Below are positions 13,717 through 20,303 of a stretch of 22,154 nucleotides of DNA, piece by piece; position 1 is the stretch's first letter, and the number at the start of each line of letters is the position of its first letter. A model generated the notes under the pieces. That model made no database searches. It saw only the letters and a list, made by a program, of their open reading frames with translations, and was not told the DNA's origin. The stretch lies in contig JAFGKV010000099.1 in the NCBI GenBank assembly GCA_016928395.1, forward strand, positions 1 through 22,154, read 5' to 3'. Source of the stretch: Candidatus Fermentibacterota bacterium (lineage in GTDB: Bacteria; JAFGKV01). The translations under genes and the position numbers were made by a program.

Positions 13717-14588
13717 TGTGCTTGAACGGGAACCAGTACAGGCTCTGCCTGCTGGATACCAATGCCCTGAGCGAATTGCTGATGAATCCCAACACTTGGC
13801 TTAACTACATTGACACCAGGTTTGGCCTCTCGGGCACGATCTTGACCTACTCCACATTCACTCTGGGCGAAATCGTCTTTCGGCCGGAGATCCTCGATAG
13901 ATACACCGAGCTGTTCTCTGACTTCCCGTCGGCGGTTATGGACGGGTACGAGACAATCTTCGAGAAAGAAGTCCAATGCTACCGATCGAAGGAACGACCG
14001 AATCCTCTGTTGGTCTTCCCGTCGGCGCAGCGAGAACCTCGACTCTCGCCGCAAGAGTGCCTCCGAGAGCTCATCGCTCAGGCCAAGATCAGGGAGCACG
14101 CATCTCGCTGGAAAGAGGGTTGTGGTTCTGTCCTGGAGGGCATCCTCGAGCTGAAGCGCAACTATCCCCCCAAGGGCGCCTCCTATACGACGAGGGAGAT
14201 CGAGCTTTTCAACGATATAGCGAGCATTCACCAGATCGGGTTGCGGAACATGGCTTTCGCCAGATCGGTGACCGACTCAGGGGAGGCGATTGACCTGGGG
14301 CACTTTCCATCCGTAGTGATGACCACCTATGCTGTCTTCTACAAGTTCTACCCTGACCATCGGAAGCCTCAGGAATCGGACGTCTTCGATCTTGTCATAT
14401 CCTCATCGTTTCCGTACGCAGACTATGTCATCACGGAGGGGAACCTGGCTACGATCCTGAGGACCGTGCAGCGCAGGCATGGCCTGTTCCTCGATGTGGA
14501 GGCGATCACTACGAAGGACGTCAAACGTGAGATAGCCGGATCCAGCAAGTCCTCACGAGCCCATAGGGCTCAGCAGTTTTCTGGGTAA
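13713..14588 (+). CDS. Large PIN-like ribonuclease translationally coupled to hsdS
   Basis: A 291-aa protein. YRLCLLDTNALSELL (Asp15, Asn17), FTLGEIVF (Glu53) and the C-terminal SDVFDLVISSSFPYADYVIT (Asp223, Asp226, Asp237) fit the acidic constellation of a PIN domain, with a long insert of about 150 residues between the second and third motifs. It is therefore over twice the size of a VapC. Its ATG lies in ATCATGATG and overlaps the hsdS TGA (13714-13716), implying coupled expression with the R-M genes. There is no antitoxin gene next to it. By analogy with PrrC, an anticodon nuclease encoded within an hsd operon, it could be an R-M-guarded suicide RNase. That is inference: PrrC is a different fold. 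Alternatively it is a solitary PIN domain of unknown role. Confidence 0.75.
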   Translation: MMCLNGNQYRLCLLDTNALSELLMNPNTWLNYIDTRFGLSGTILTYSTFTLGEIVFRPEILDRYTELFSDFPSAVMDGYETIFEKEVQCYRSKERPNPLLVFPSAQREPRLSPQECLRELIAQAKIREHASRWKEGCGSVLEGILELKRNYPPKGASYTTREIELFNDIASIHQIGLRNMAFARSVTDSGEAIDLGHFPSVVMTTYAVFYKFYPDHRKPQESDVFDLVISSSFPYADYVITEGNLATILRTVQRRHGLFLDVEAITTKDVKREIAGSSKSSRAHRAQQFSG

Positions 14589-14649
14589 AGAGTGCGAACC
14601 AAGGAGAGGTCAACGCTTTCCGCAGTGAGACGCCTGGCTCCTCGACGAT

Positions 14650-14733
14650 CATCCGCTCGCAAGGACCGGTTGACGCTCCCCATCCCGCCCCTACGAATCC
14701 GCCGAGGAGTTGTTGACTCGGATCCAGCCGGAA
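14650..14733 (+). pseudogene. hsdS 3'-end repeat, copy B (internally deleted)
   Basis: ATCCGCTCGC through CCGGTTGACGC, then TCCCGCCCCTACGAATCCGC and GGATCCAGCCGGAAC, match the two ends of the hsdS tail. About 62 bases between TTGACGC and TCCCGCCCC are missing, and the deletion is out of frame. It sits about 60 bases after the PIN gene and clearly has no coding role. The surrounding 14589-15034 stretch holds no other gene. Confidence 0.85.
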
Positions 14734-14789
14734 CACGCCATCGCCAGGGCGTCCCGTCGGCACAAGCGTGGCGCTCCTCCTCCGACTTC

Positions 14790-14842
14790 TTGACTGCCCG
14801 ACAACAGCATCCTTCCTTCGCCTTGTCTTGTTTCGACAATCA
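14790..14842 (+). repeat. Second shared segment following tail copy B (partner 17152-17203)
   Basis: TTGACTGCCCGACAACAGCA through CTTCCTTCG and ending TTTCGACAATCA aligns with 17152-17203 with roughly 44 of 53 bases matching by eye. Both lie downstream of an hsdS tail (56 and 227 bases) and upstream of the next cargo. The duplicated unit is therefore larger than the hsdS tail alone. Confidence 0.75.
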
Positions 14843-15006
14843 CCTTTACCATGGGGCAGAGATGGCCGCGATCGGATATCGCGAATACCGACCAGAACCG
14901 AGACGCCGCAGGGCGACTCTGCTGCCGTCGCGCGATCCTGGTCGTCTTTGCTTGGCGCAATCCTACGAGCAATCGCAGACCAGTGGCCGAACCGACGAAT
15001 TGGAAC

Positions 15007-15035
15007 TTGACACAGACTTTAGGTATATGTAAAGA
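15007..15035 (+). promoter_or_regulatory. Promoter/operator of the toxin-antitoxin-chaperone operon
   Basis: TTGACA (15007-15012) and TAAAGA (15030-15035) are 17 bases apart. An imperfect palindrome, CTTTA-GGTATATG-TAAAG (15017-15034), spans the spacer and -10 and is a good site for the Xre-type antitoxin. The -10 touches the annotated ATG at 15035, so either the transcript starts downstream of that ATG and translation uses a later start, or another promoter is used. Confidence 0.6.
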
Positions 15036-15514
15036 TGGCTGCCTCTGGAAAGCGAGAGACCCGCACCCGGTGGCGCGTTGAGCCGATCGCGGGTCTGCGA
15101 TCGAGCATGCGTCGAGCAGTGGTCATGCTCGTGGCTGAGCCTGCGGACAAGTTTGCGAATGCCAAGGCCTCCTTGGATGCCGCCGACGTCGGATCGCGGA
15201 GAGGGATGAGCGGCAGCTTCGAGCTATGGATCGGTGGGTACGACAATGTTCGAACTCGACACCACCCATGGGACAAGAGCGAATTCCGAGGAGCATACAC
15301 GACGTGCCACGTCTTCAAGCAACCAGGATGGAGGATCTACGGCTTCAAGTGTCACCCTGCTTGGGCCGTTCGTTTTGAGCTCTGCGTGCTCGTGCATTCG
15401 GCCTCCAAGCATGAGCATGAGACCGATGAGAAGATCCTGAGAAAGGTGACCGCCTTCTCCTCACGGGTTGATGTGATCGAGGCAGTGCAGGCGCTTGAGG
15501 AGTCCTCGATCTGA
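15035..15514 (+). CDS. Candidate RelE/HigB-like toxin of a toxin-antitoxin-chaperone (TAC) operon
   Basis: 159 aa. The conserved-looking core is residues about 63-145: FELWIGGYDNVRTRHHPWDK, then GAYTTCHVFKQPGWRIYGFK, then RFELCVLVHSASKHEHETDE and a C-terminal helix. The pattern 'W-R-hYGF...hh.hLhh.h.Kk...T...h' resembles the RelE/HigB fold of ribosome-dependent mRNases, here with a lengthened N-terminus. I do not recognise the exact family. The assignment leans on the next genes: a HigA-like Xre antitoxin 14 bases downstream and a SecB-like chaperone. The start is uncertain: ATG 15035 overlaps the -10, and ATG 15107 would give a 135-aa product. There is no strong Shine-Dalgarno before either. 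Confidence 0.6.
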   Translation: MAASGKRETRTRWRVEPIAGLRSSMRRAVVMLVAEPADKFANAKASLDAADVGSRRGMSGSFELWIGGYDNVRTRHHPWDKSEFRGAYTTCHVFKQPGWRIYGFKCHPAWAVRFELCVLVHSASKHEHETDEKILRKVTAFSSRVDVIEAVQALEESSI

Positions 15515-15528
15515 AAGGTAGGAGATCC

Positions 15529-16086
15529 ATGAAACTCAACGGCCGTCATTGGACCGCGGAGAATGCGGCGAGCTTCCGTTTTGCGGTTGCCGATAACTTC
15601 GTCACGCAAGTGCAGATGCGATTGGATGAACTAGGACTCCAGCAGTCCCATCTCGCGGAGCGGCTCGGTATCCATGAGTCGCGAGTGTCACAGGTGCTGA
15701 ACAACCCTGGAAACCTAACCCTTGGGACGATGGTTCGATTGGTCAGAGCTCTCGAGATGAAGCTGGCGGCGGTGGCGTACGACGACGGCGACGCTGGCAA
15801 CGAGCGGGGTCCGATCCATCCCGAGGTATTCCGCCTCTGCTGGGAGGCCCTCGGCAAACCTGCTGACCGCTGGGAGTTCGAGGGTGCAGTGTCCGCCAGC
15901 GCGGCCGTATGGCATCAGCCGTGGGATCTCAAGGATCTCGCTGACTTCGTCGAGCTGACCACTACGCCAGTGATGGCAAGGCCGTTTCCGATTTCGGCCG
16001 ACTCAGAGATCGGTCTCGCCTGGCAGTGGGCTGAATCGCGCTACGAGACTCAGACTGAGGGAATGCACGACCGCTTGGCGGCATAG
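15529..16086 (+). CDS. Xre/HigA-type antitoxin with an extended C-terminal (chaperone-addiction-like) region
   Basis: 185 aa. A helix-turn-helix lies at about 25-85 (VQMRLDELGLQQSHLAERLG, IHESRVSQVLNNPGNLTLGT, then MVRLVRALEMKLAAVAY). It is followed by a C-terminal region of about 100 residues, rich in Trp and other aromatics (CWEALGKPADRWEFEG, AVWHQPWDLKDLADFV, LAWQWAESRYE). In described TAC systems (the HigBA-SecB type of Mycobacterium tuberculosis) the antitoxin carries a C-terminal extension that is aggregation-prone and bound by the SecB-like chaperone. An extra tail here, next to a SecB-like gene, fits that design. GTAGGAG (15518-15524) precedes ATG 15529 by four bases. It probably also represses the promoter at 15007-15035. 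Confidence 0.82.
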   Translation: MKLNGRHWTAENAASFRFAVADNFVTQVQMRLDELGLQQSHLAERLGIHESRVSQVLNNPGNLTLGTMVRLVRALEMKLAAVAYDDGDAGNERGPIHPEVFRLCWEALGKPADRWEFEGAVSASAAVWHQPWDLKDLADFVELTTTPVMARPFPISADSEIGLAWQWAESRYETQTEGMHDRLAA

Positions 16087-16106
16087 GATTCCCAAGGAGA
16101 GAACGC

Positions 16107-16715
16107 ATGATCAAAGTACGGGCCGATTCCAAGGAGATCGCAGCAGCTCATCTGGTGGCGCAGGTGGCTCAGTTGGAGTCTATAGATATCGTCCAGGTCA
16201 CGATGTCCAGTCGTCTCCATAGACTCGCCCGGTCGGCACAGCAGGAACTCAATCTAAGAGCACGGCACTCGGTGGGAGACTACCTGATCGTGGAACCCCA
16301 GCGCCTGGTTGTCGAAGTCGGCGCAGAGCTTGCGGTCGAACGCACGAGCCCATCCTCACAGCCCGCTGATTCGAAGCCCGAGTCGATCCCCGACCCTGAA
16401 GGGCCGGACGTGAGCATACGCGTCATCGCAGCTCTCAGCTATCGTTTGCCACCACCACCAATTCCTGACGAAGTTGTGAAGAAGGGGTTGCCCGCGTTCG
16501 CGAGACTCAATGCCGTCTACAACGCGTGGCCGTTCATACGTCAGGAGATACACCACCTCGCCATGGGGATAGGCCTTCCCGTCGTCGTGCCGCTACTGCA
16601 GATTGTGCCAACTGGCGAGCAGAAGAGCACGCACATGGTCGCCGAAGGCAAGAAGGCTGCAACGCGCAAACCCCGGGAGGGGGGCGGAAAGCGAGCCATC
16701 GCTCGTGGGGAGTGA
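16107..16715 (+). CDS. SecB-like chaperone of the TAC operon
   Basis: 202 aa. Residues about 100-168 carry the SecB hallmark: DVSIRVIAALSYRLP, then FARLNAVYNAWPFIRQEIHH, then GIGLPVVVPLL. SecB proteins end their beta domain with 'N.vyp.aRe.v..l..r.g.P.l.lp.'. The N-terminal half (QVAQLESIDIVQVTMSS) fits the first SecB strand. The C-terminal 35 residues are Lys/Arg/Gly-rich (KKAATRKPREGGGKR) and unlike canonical SecB. AAGGAGAG (16094-16101) sits five bases before ATG 16107, 20 bases after the antitoxin stop. It is inferred to fold or protect the antitoxin, so that a chaperone shortage releases the toxin. A general export role is less likely given the neighbours. Confidence 0.8.
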   Translation: MIKVRADSKEIAAAHLVAQVAQLESIDIVQVTMSSRLHRLARSAQQELNLRARHSVGDYLIVEPQRLVVEVGAELAVERTSPSSQPADSKPESIPDPEGPDVSIRVIAALSYRLPPPPIPDEVVKKGLPAFARLNAVYNAWPFIRQEIHHLAMGIGLPVVVPLLQIVPTGEQKSTHMVAEGKKAATRKPREGGGKRAIARGE

Positions 16716-16748
16716 CATAAGCCGTGGAGTGTTGCACGGCCACCATCG

Positions 16749-16927
16749 CGGACGCGATCGAGAAGAGGGTGGCGCAAGCATCCGCTCGCGCGGATCGACT
16801 GACGCAATCCATCTTGGCCAAAGCCTTCCGTGGTGACCTCGTCCCCACTGAAGCCTCCCTCGCCCGCTACGCCTCCAGCCCCTACGAATCCGCTGAGGAA
16901 TTGCTGGCGCGGATCCAGGCTGAATGA
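16749..16927 (+). pseudogene. hsdS 3'-end repeat, copy C (open to its stop codon)
   Basis: It encodes ADAIEKRVAQASARADRLTQ, then SILAKAFRGDLVPTEASLAR, then SSPYESAEELLARIQAE and a stop. It is about 85-90 percent identical by eye to the HsdS C-terminus (residues 400-459), with one inserted codon. Similarity begins abruptly at GGACGCGATCGAGA. It has no TRD and no start signal. At about 60 aa it could only be a C-terminal helix. The frame is intact, unlike copy B, suggesting a younger event or a gene-conversion donor. Confidence 0.88.
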
Positions 16928-17413
16928 CCCGTTGTCAGAACGCCCCGTCGCTGGATAGCCGCGCAGACGTACCTTCGTTTCCCCTTGAGGCGGGCCGCCA
17001 CGTGAGCCGAGTTGGACACGTCAACGAGGCCTCACTCGGTTGCCCACCAACGGGGGCTCCCCGTAAGGCGGCACGTTGCTCCGTAGACGGGGCTCACGCG
17101 TACGGCCGGATGGCGCGCTTGGTGCTGCGGGTTTCCCGCAAAGCAAGTTCCTTGACCGCCCGACGACCTGCTCCTTCCTTCGTGTTGTCTGTTTCCACAA
17201 TCAGGTCAGGCGTGGAGGCAGACATGAGCACGACTGGATTTCAGGTAAGCTCGTGGTAGTTGGTCGCTTGTCCGCTAGCATCGTGGCACGGAGGGGCCGC
17301 ACTCGATTCGGAGCTCTGGAATCCGTCAAGAGAACGCCCTTGCCGTTTCTCTTCTATGCTGGATAGCCGGGGCGACGTGGTCTGGAATGGCCTCGGCCCA
17401 AAGGGAGATATGG
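16928..17413. other. Gap between tail copy C and the RCC1 gene
   Basis: The only structured element is the segment at 17152-17203 that matches 14790-14842. GCTGGATAGCCG occurs at about 16951 and 17358. Short frames in this interval (for example 16924-17259) have no recognisable protein features. Confidence 0.55.
17152..17203 (+). repeat. Second shared segment following tail copy C (partner 14790-14842)
   Basis: TTGACCGCCCGACGACCTGC through CTTCCTTCG and ending TTTCCACAATCA. It is in the same orientation and the same relative order (hsdS tail, segment, next cargo) as at 14790. Confidence 0.75.
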
Positions 17414-18145
17414 ATGACGAGGATACCAGTGGTGGCAGCCCTCTTCGTGTGCATGGCGAGCCCGCTTTCGTGGTGTGAGAGCATCCGATCTGAGGAGAGC
17501 CCTCAATCAACCCGAGGCTGGGGCACGATGGCCGTTGTCGCGCTCTCAGATCTCGTGGATCTTGCCACTGTGGTTGGGGGAGGATGGCACAGCCTCGGTC
17601 TGAGGGCCGACGGGTCCATCGTCGCGTGGGGTGCCAATGACTACGGGCAGTGCGACGTTCCATCCCCCAACGCCGGCTTTGTCGCGGTGGCGGCAGGCGC
17701 CCTGCACAGCATGGGCTTGAAGCGAGACGGCTCGATCGTCGCATGGGGATTCAATGGATTCATGCAGTGCGACGTGCCATCTCCTAACGCCGACTTCGTC
17801 GCAATTGCGGCAGGCGCCCTGCACAGCATGGGCCTCAGGAGAGACGGTTCAGTGGCTGCATGGAGGCATGGCAAGTACGGGCAGTGCGATGTTCCGTCTC
17901 CCAACGCTGATTTCATCGCAGTTGCGGCGGGTCACCAGCATAGCCTCGGCCTGAAGGCCGACGGGTCCATCGTCGCATGGGGTGCCAATGACTACGGGCA
18001 GTGCGACGTTCCATCCCCCACCGCCGATTTCATCGCCGTGGCTGGAGGAGGGAAGCACAGCCTCGGCCTGAAGGCTGACGGGTCCATCGTCGCGTGGGGA
18101 CAGTGCGCGGTGCCCGACCCGACGAGGGAGCTTGGGGCACGTTGA
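17414..18145 (+). CDS. Secreted RCC1-repeat protein
   Basis: 243 aa from ATG 17414 (AGGGAG at 17402-17407 upstream). Residues 1-21 (MTRIPVVAALFVCMASPLSW then C) look like a signal peptide. Then come five 39-residue units with HS[LM]GL at residues 59, 98, 137, 176 and 215, consensus FxAVAAGxxHSLGLKxDGSI then VAWGANDYGQCDVPSPNAD. This is the RCC1/beta-propeller blade motif. DNA identity between units is high, so the gene expands by 117-bp steps. Eukaryotic RCC1 has seven blades; five is fewer, and the last unit breaks off at AWGQC with a truncated end. Unit 3 has AWR in place of AWG. It is likely exported or surface-associated; binding partner unknown. It is an odd cargo among TA modules, lying between hsdS tails C and D. 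Confidence 0.85.
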   Translation: MTRIPVVAALFVCMASPLSWCESIRSEESPQSTRGWGTMAVVALSDLVDLATVVGGGWHSLGLRADGSIVAWGANDYGQCDVPSPNAGFVAVAAGALHSMGLKRDGSIVAWGFNGFMQCDVPSPNADFVAIAAGALHSMGLRRDGSVAAWRHGKYGQCDVPSPNADFIAVAAGHQHSLGLKADGSIVAWGANDYGQCDVPSPTADFIAVAGGGKHSLGLKADGSIVAWGQCAVPDPTRELGAR

Positions 18146-18241
18146 TTCCGAGAGTGCATGACTGCCAGGGGAGCGGGCCCACTGAAGCACCATACTCCGG
18201 CTGACCAGGGCAACCTGGGGGACGTTGATTCCGAAGGTGCG
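18134..18241 (+). repeat. Direct repeat after RCC1 gene, two copies
   Basis: GGGGCACGTTGATTCCGAGA then GTGCA (18134-18158) recurs as GGGGGACGTTGATTCCGAAG then GTGCG (18217-18241), an 83-base step. The first copy includes the RCC1 stop codon. This may be decayed coding sequence of a longer repeat gene. I see no further blades. Confidence 0.65.
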
Positions 18242-18297
18242 CAGGGGGCAGGAGTAGCGGTCTTCTGAAACATGAGCTCCGGCTCGATGCTCGAGCA

Positions 18298-18501
18298 TCT
18301 ACTCGTGCCGATCGGTTGACGCAATCCATCCTCGCCAAAGCGTTCCGCGGCGACCTCGTCCCCACCGAAGCCGAGCGCGCCCGCGCCGCCTCCCGCCCCT
18401 ACGAATCCGCCGCGGATCTGCTGGCACGGATCCAGGCCGAGCGCTCCGTCAGAGCGTCCGGTCGACGCAGGGGAGGATCGAGACCCCGACCGAACGAGTA
18501 G
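18298..18501 (+). pseudogene. hsdS 3'-end repeat, copy D
   Basis: It encodes ARADRLTQSILAKAFRGDLV, then PTEAERARAASRPYESAADL, then LARIQAE, followed by a divergent basic tail (RRRGGSRPRPNE) to TAG 18499-18501. Similarity to the other tails runs from about 18298 to 18441. It starts about 50 bases later in the hsdS tail than copy C, so the left junctions differ. The frame is open but has no start or TRD. Confidence 0.87.
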
Positions 18502-18582
18502 CCGCTCCGCCCTGCTTCGCCCTTCACCCTACGCGTCATACAAGGCGTCGTGACCTCGAGAGAGACCGCTCTCGTATTGAAG

Positions 18583-18631
18583 ACTTATCAAACTAGTAGT
18601 ACTTGACAAAATGATAAGTTATGCCTAGTGT
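18583..18631 (+). promoter_or_regulatory. Promoter and operator of the Xre-ImmA/PIN pair
   Basis: A perfect eight-base inverted repeat, ACTTATCA (18583-18590) and TGATAAGT (18612-18619), flanks TTGACA (18603-18608). The best -10 at 17-base spacing is TAGTGT (18626-18631), which is weak. The region is AT-rich against its surroundings. Binding of the downstream Xre domain here would cover the -35, consistent with autorepression. Confidence 0.65.
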
Positions 18632-18660
18632 GCGGTGTGGAATGGATGAAAGGAGCCACC

Positions 18661-19809
18661 ATGAGAGGAGCTATGGCGCTCAATCTCCGACGGTTTCGGA
18701 AGGTGCGACAACTTACGCAGCAGGCTCTGGCTGATGCCGCCGGAATAAGCAGGGTTGCTTATAGGAACATCGAAACCGGAGCCTCCGAGGCGAAGGCCTC
18801 AACGCTGAACGCGTTGGCGCAAGCATTGCGGGTTTCCGTGTTCGATCTGCTGGAGGAAGCCCCGACCATGCAGAGCCTTCGCTTCCGTTCTCTCAAGTCG
18901 CTGACGGCCCAGGAGCGAGCCGAGAGAGATCAGATCGCCGTCGAAGTCGCGCGGTGGCTCCGGGATTACAACGAACTGGAGGACATGCTCGACCAGCGGA
19001 TCGCTTATCGCCTGGATGAGATTGATGCTCGTGGTTCCAGTCCGGAAGAGGTGGCAGCGACTGCGCGCGAGCACCTGTCGTCGCCCGGCGGGCCGACGCG
19101 GCCGGACATCTGTGGTCTACTTGAGCAGGCAGGTGTCAAGGTGCGCCTATCCCCATCACGCATGCGCGCGTTCTTCGGGCTCTCCGTGGGACCTCCTGAC
19201 GGCGGACCAGCAATAGCGGTGAACACGGCAGAAGAGATTCCCGTCGAACGACAGATCTTCACGGCTGCCCATGAGCTGGGGCATCTCCTACTTCACGGCG
19301 ACTCCTACCGAACCGACCGTGTTGACGAGGATCCCCTCCAGGAGAAGGAAGCAAACCGGTTCGCGGCCCATTTCCTGATGCCCCCCGGGGAGTTCAGCGC
19401 TGAGTGGGAGAAGAATCGCGGTCTGCACTGGATCGACGCTGTGTTGCGGACGAAGCGTCAATTCGGCGTGAGCTACAAGACCGTCCTACGACGACTTGTC
19501 GAGGGGGGCCTCGCCGATGACCGGATCTATCCCCACTTCGTCGATGCCTATGCCACCCGATACGGAAAGCGACTCGCCTACAGAGAAGAACCTGAAGCAC
19601 CTGTGACGGTGACCAAAGGTGAAGAACCGGTCGCTTTGGAGTGGGTCGACTTCCACGAAGATCGACTGAGCCAGCTCGTCCATGACGCGCTGGACAAGGG
19701 CTTGATCAGCATCGGGAGGGCCGCGGAGATCTTGAACGTGAGCCTCGCAATGATGCGAGAGCGGATCAGCGAGTGGGGTCTGTTTGGATGCCCGATCCTC
19801 AAGCAGTAG
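18661..19809 (+). CDS. Xre-family regulator fused to ImmA/IrrE metallopeptidase
   Basis: 382 aa. The HTH is at about 6-65 (NLRRFRKVRQLTQQALADAA, GISRVAYRNIETGASEAKAS). The central peptidase domain has AAHELGHLLLH, the HExxH zinc site, followed by EKEANRFAAHFLMP with the third ligand Glu. A C-terminal helical region ends with a second HTH-like segment (SIGRAAEILNVSLAMMRERI). AAAGGAG (18649-18654) precedes ATG 18661 by six bases; the frame open to 18628 has no signal. ImmA-type proteases cleave phage-type repressors, and Xre-COG2856 proteins paired with a toxin act as antitoxins. The overlapping PIN gene makes the second role more likely here. All catalytic residues are present. Confidence 0.9.
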   Translation: MRGAMALNLRRFRKVRQLTQQALADAAGISRVAYRNIETGASEAKASTLNALAQALRVSVFDLLEEAPTMQSLRFRSLKSLTAQERAERDQIAVEVARWLRDYNELEDMLDQRIAYRLDEIDARGSSPEEVAATAREHLSSPGGPTRPDICGLLEQAGVKVRLSPSRMRAFFGLSVGPPDGGPAIAVNTAEEIPVERQIFTAAHELGHLLLHGDSYRTDRVDEDPLQEKEANRFAAHFLMPPGEFSAEWEKNRGLHWIDAVLRTKRQFGVSYKTVLRRLVEGGLADDRIYPHFVDAYATRYGKRLAYREEPEAPVTVTKGEEPVALEWVDFHEDRLSQLVHDALDKGLISIGRAAEILNVSLAMMRERISEWGLFGCPILKQ

Positions 19810-20303
19810 TCATCGCTGACGCGAACGTACTCATCGACTATGCGGTCACAAGTCCCGATCTGCTTGGCCTCATCTCGACGCGACTATGGGTCGTTCACGT
19901 ACCGCGGCCCGTGTTCGACGAGGTTGACCAACTCGATGAGCACGATGCGGCTCGGCTCTCGCTGGCGATCGTGGAGCCTAGTCTGGGCCAACTCGTAGAG
20001 GCCGGAACACGAGGTGGCCGCCTGTCCAGGCAGGACAGGCTGTGCTTCGTCATGGCTCGCGACAATCGCTGGCGTTGCTGGACGAACGATACGGGACTTA
20101 GGAAGCTGTGCCGAGACGCGCAGATACGGACGTACTGGGGCCTTGAACCCATGATACTCCTTTGCCAGCAGGGATACCTGCAGGTCGATGAAGCCACCAG
20201 AACGGCACGCATGATCCACGACATCAACCGGTATCATCTCAGCGGTGAGATCCTGGAGCGTTTCCTGGGGAAACTGGATCAGATCGAGGGGGAGCGGGGA
20301 TGA
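19788..20303 (+). CDS. PIN-domain protein, probable toxin partner of the Xre-ImmA gene
   Basis: 171 aa from ATG 19788, overlapping the upstream gene by 22 bases. PIN acids: Asp11 in VVIADANVLIDYA, Glu in RPVFDEVDQLDE, and the cluster LSRQDRLCFVMARDNRWRCW then TNDTGLRKLC with Asp/Asn in the third and fourth positions. The C-terminus is helical (TARMIHDINRYHLSGEILERF). Paired with an Xre-peptidase antitoxin, it should be a toxin RNase controlled by repression and perhaps by proteolysis. A GTG start at 19773 is possible but less likely. It is the last clear gene of the + strand island. Confidence 0.88.
   Translation: MPDPQAVVIADANVLIDYAVTSPDLLGLISTRLWVVHVPRPVFDEVDQLDEHDAARLSLAIVEPSLGQLVEAGTRGGRLSRQDRLCFVMARDNRWRCWTNDTGLRKLCRDAQIRTYWGLEPMILLCQQGYLQVDEATRTARMIHDINRYHLSGEILERFLGKLDQIEGERG

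Noticed and set aside
14592-15032. 146-codon + strand frame between tail B and the TAC operon
   Set aside because: It reads through the deleted hsdS fragment and a shared noncoding segment. The translation is Arg/Ser-rich and has no ribosome binding site at its start.
14650-18441. Silent hsdS cassettes for phase-variable specificity switching
   Set aside because: The fragments contain only the terminal conserved helix and no target-recognition domain. They are all direct repeats with no invertase gene, so they cannot swap specificity.
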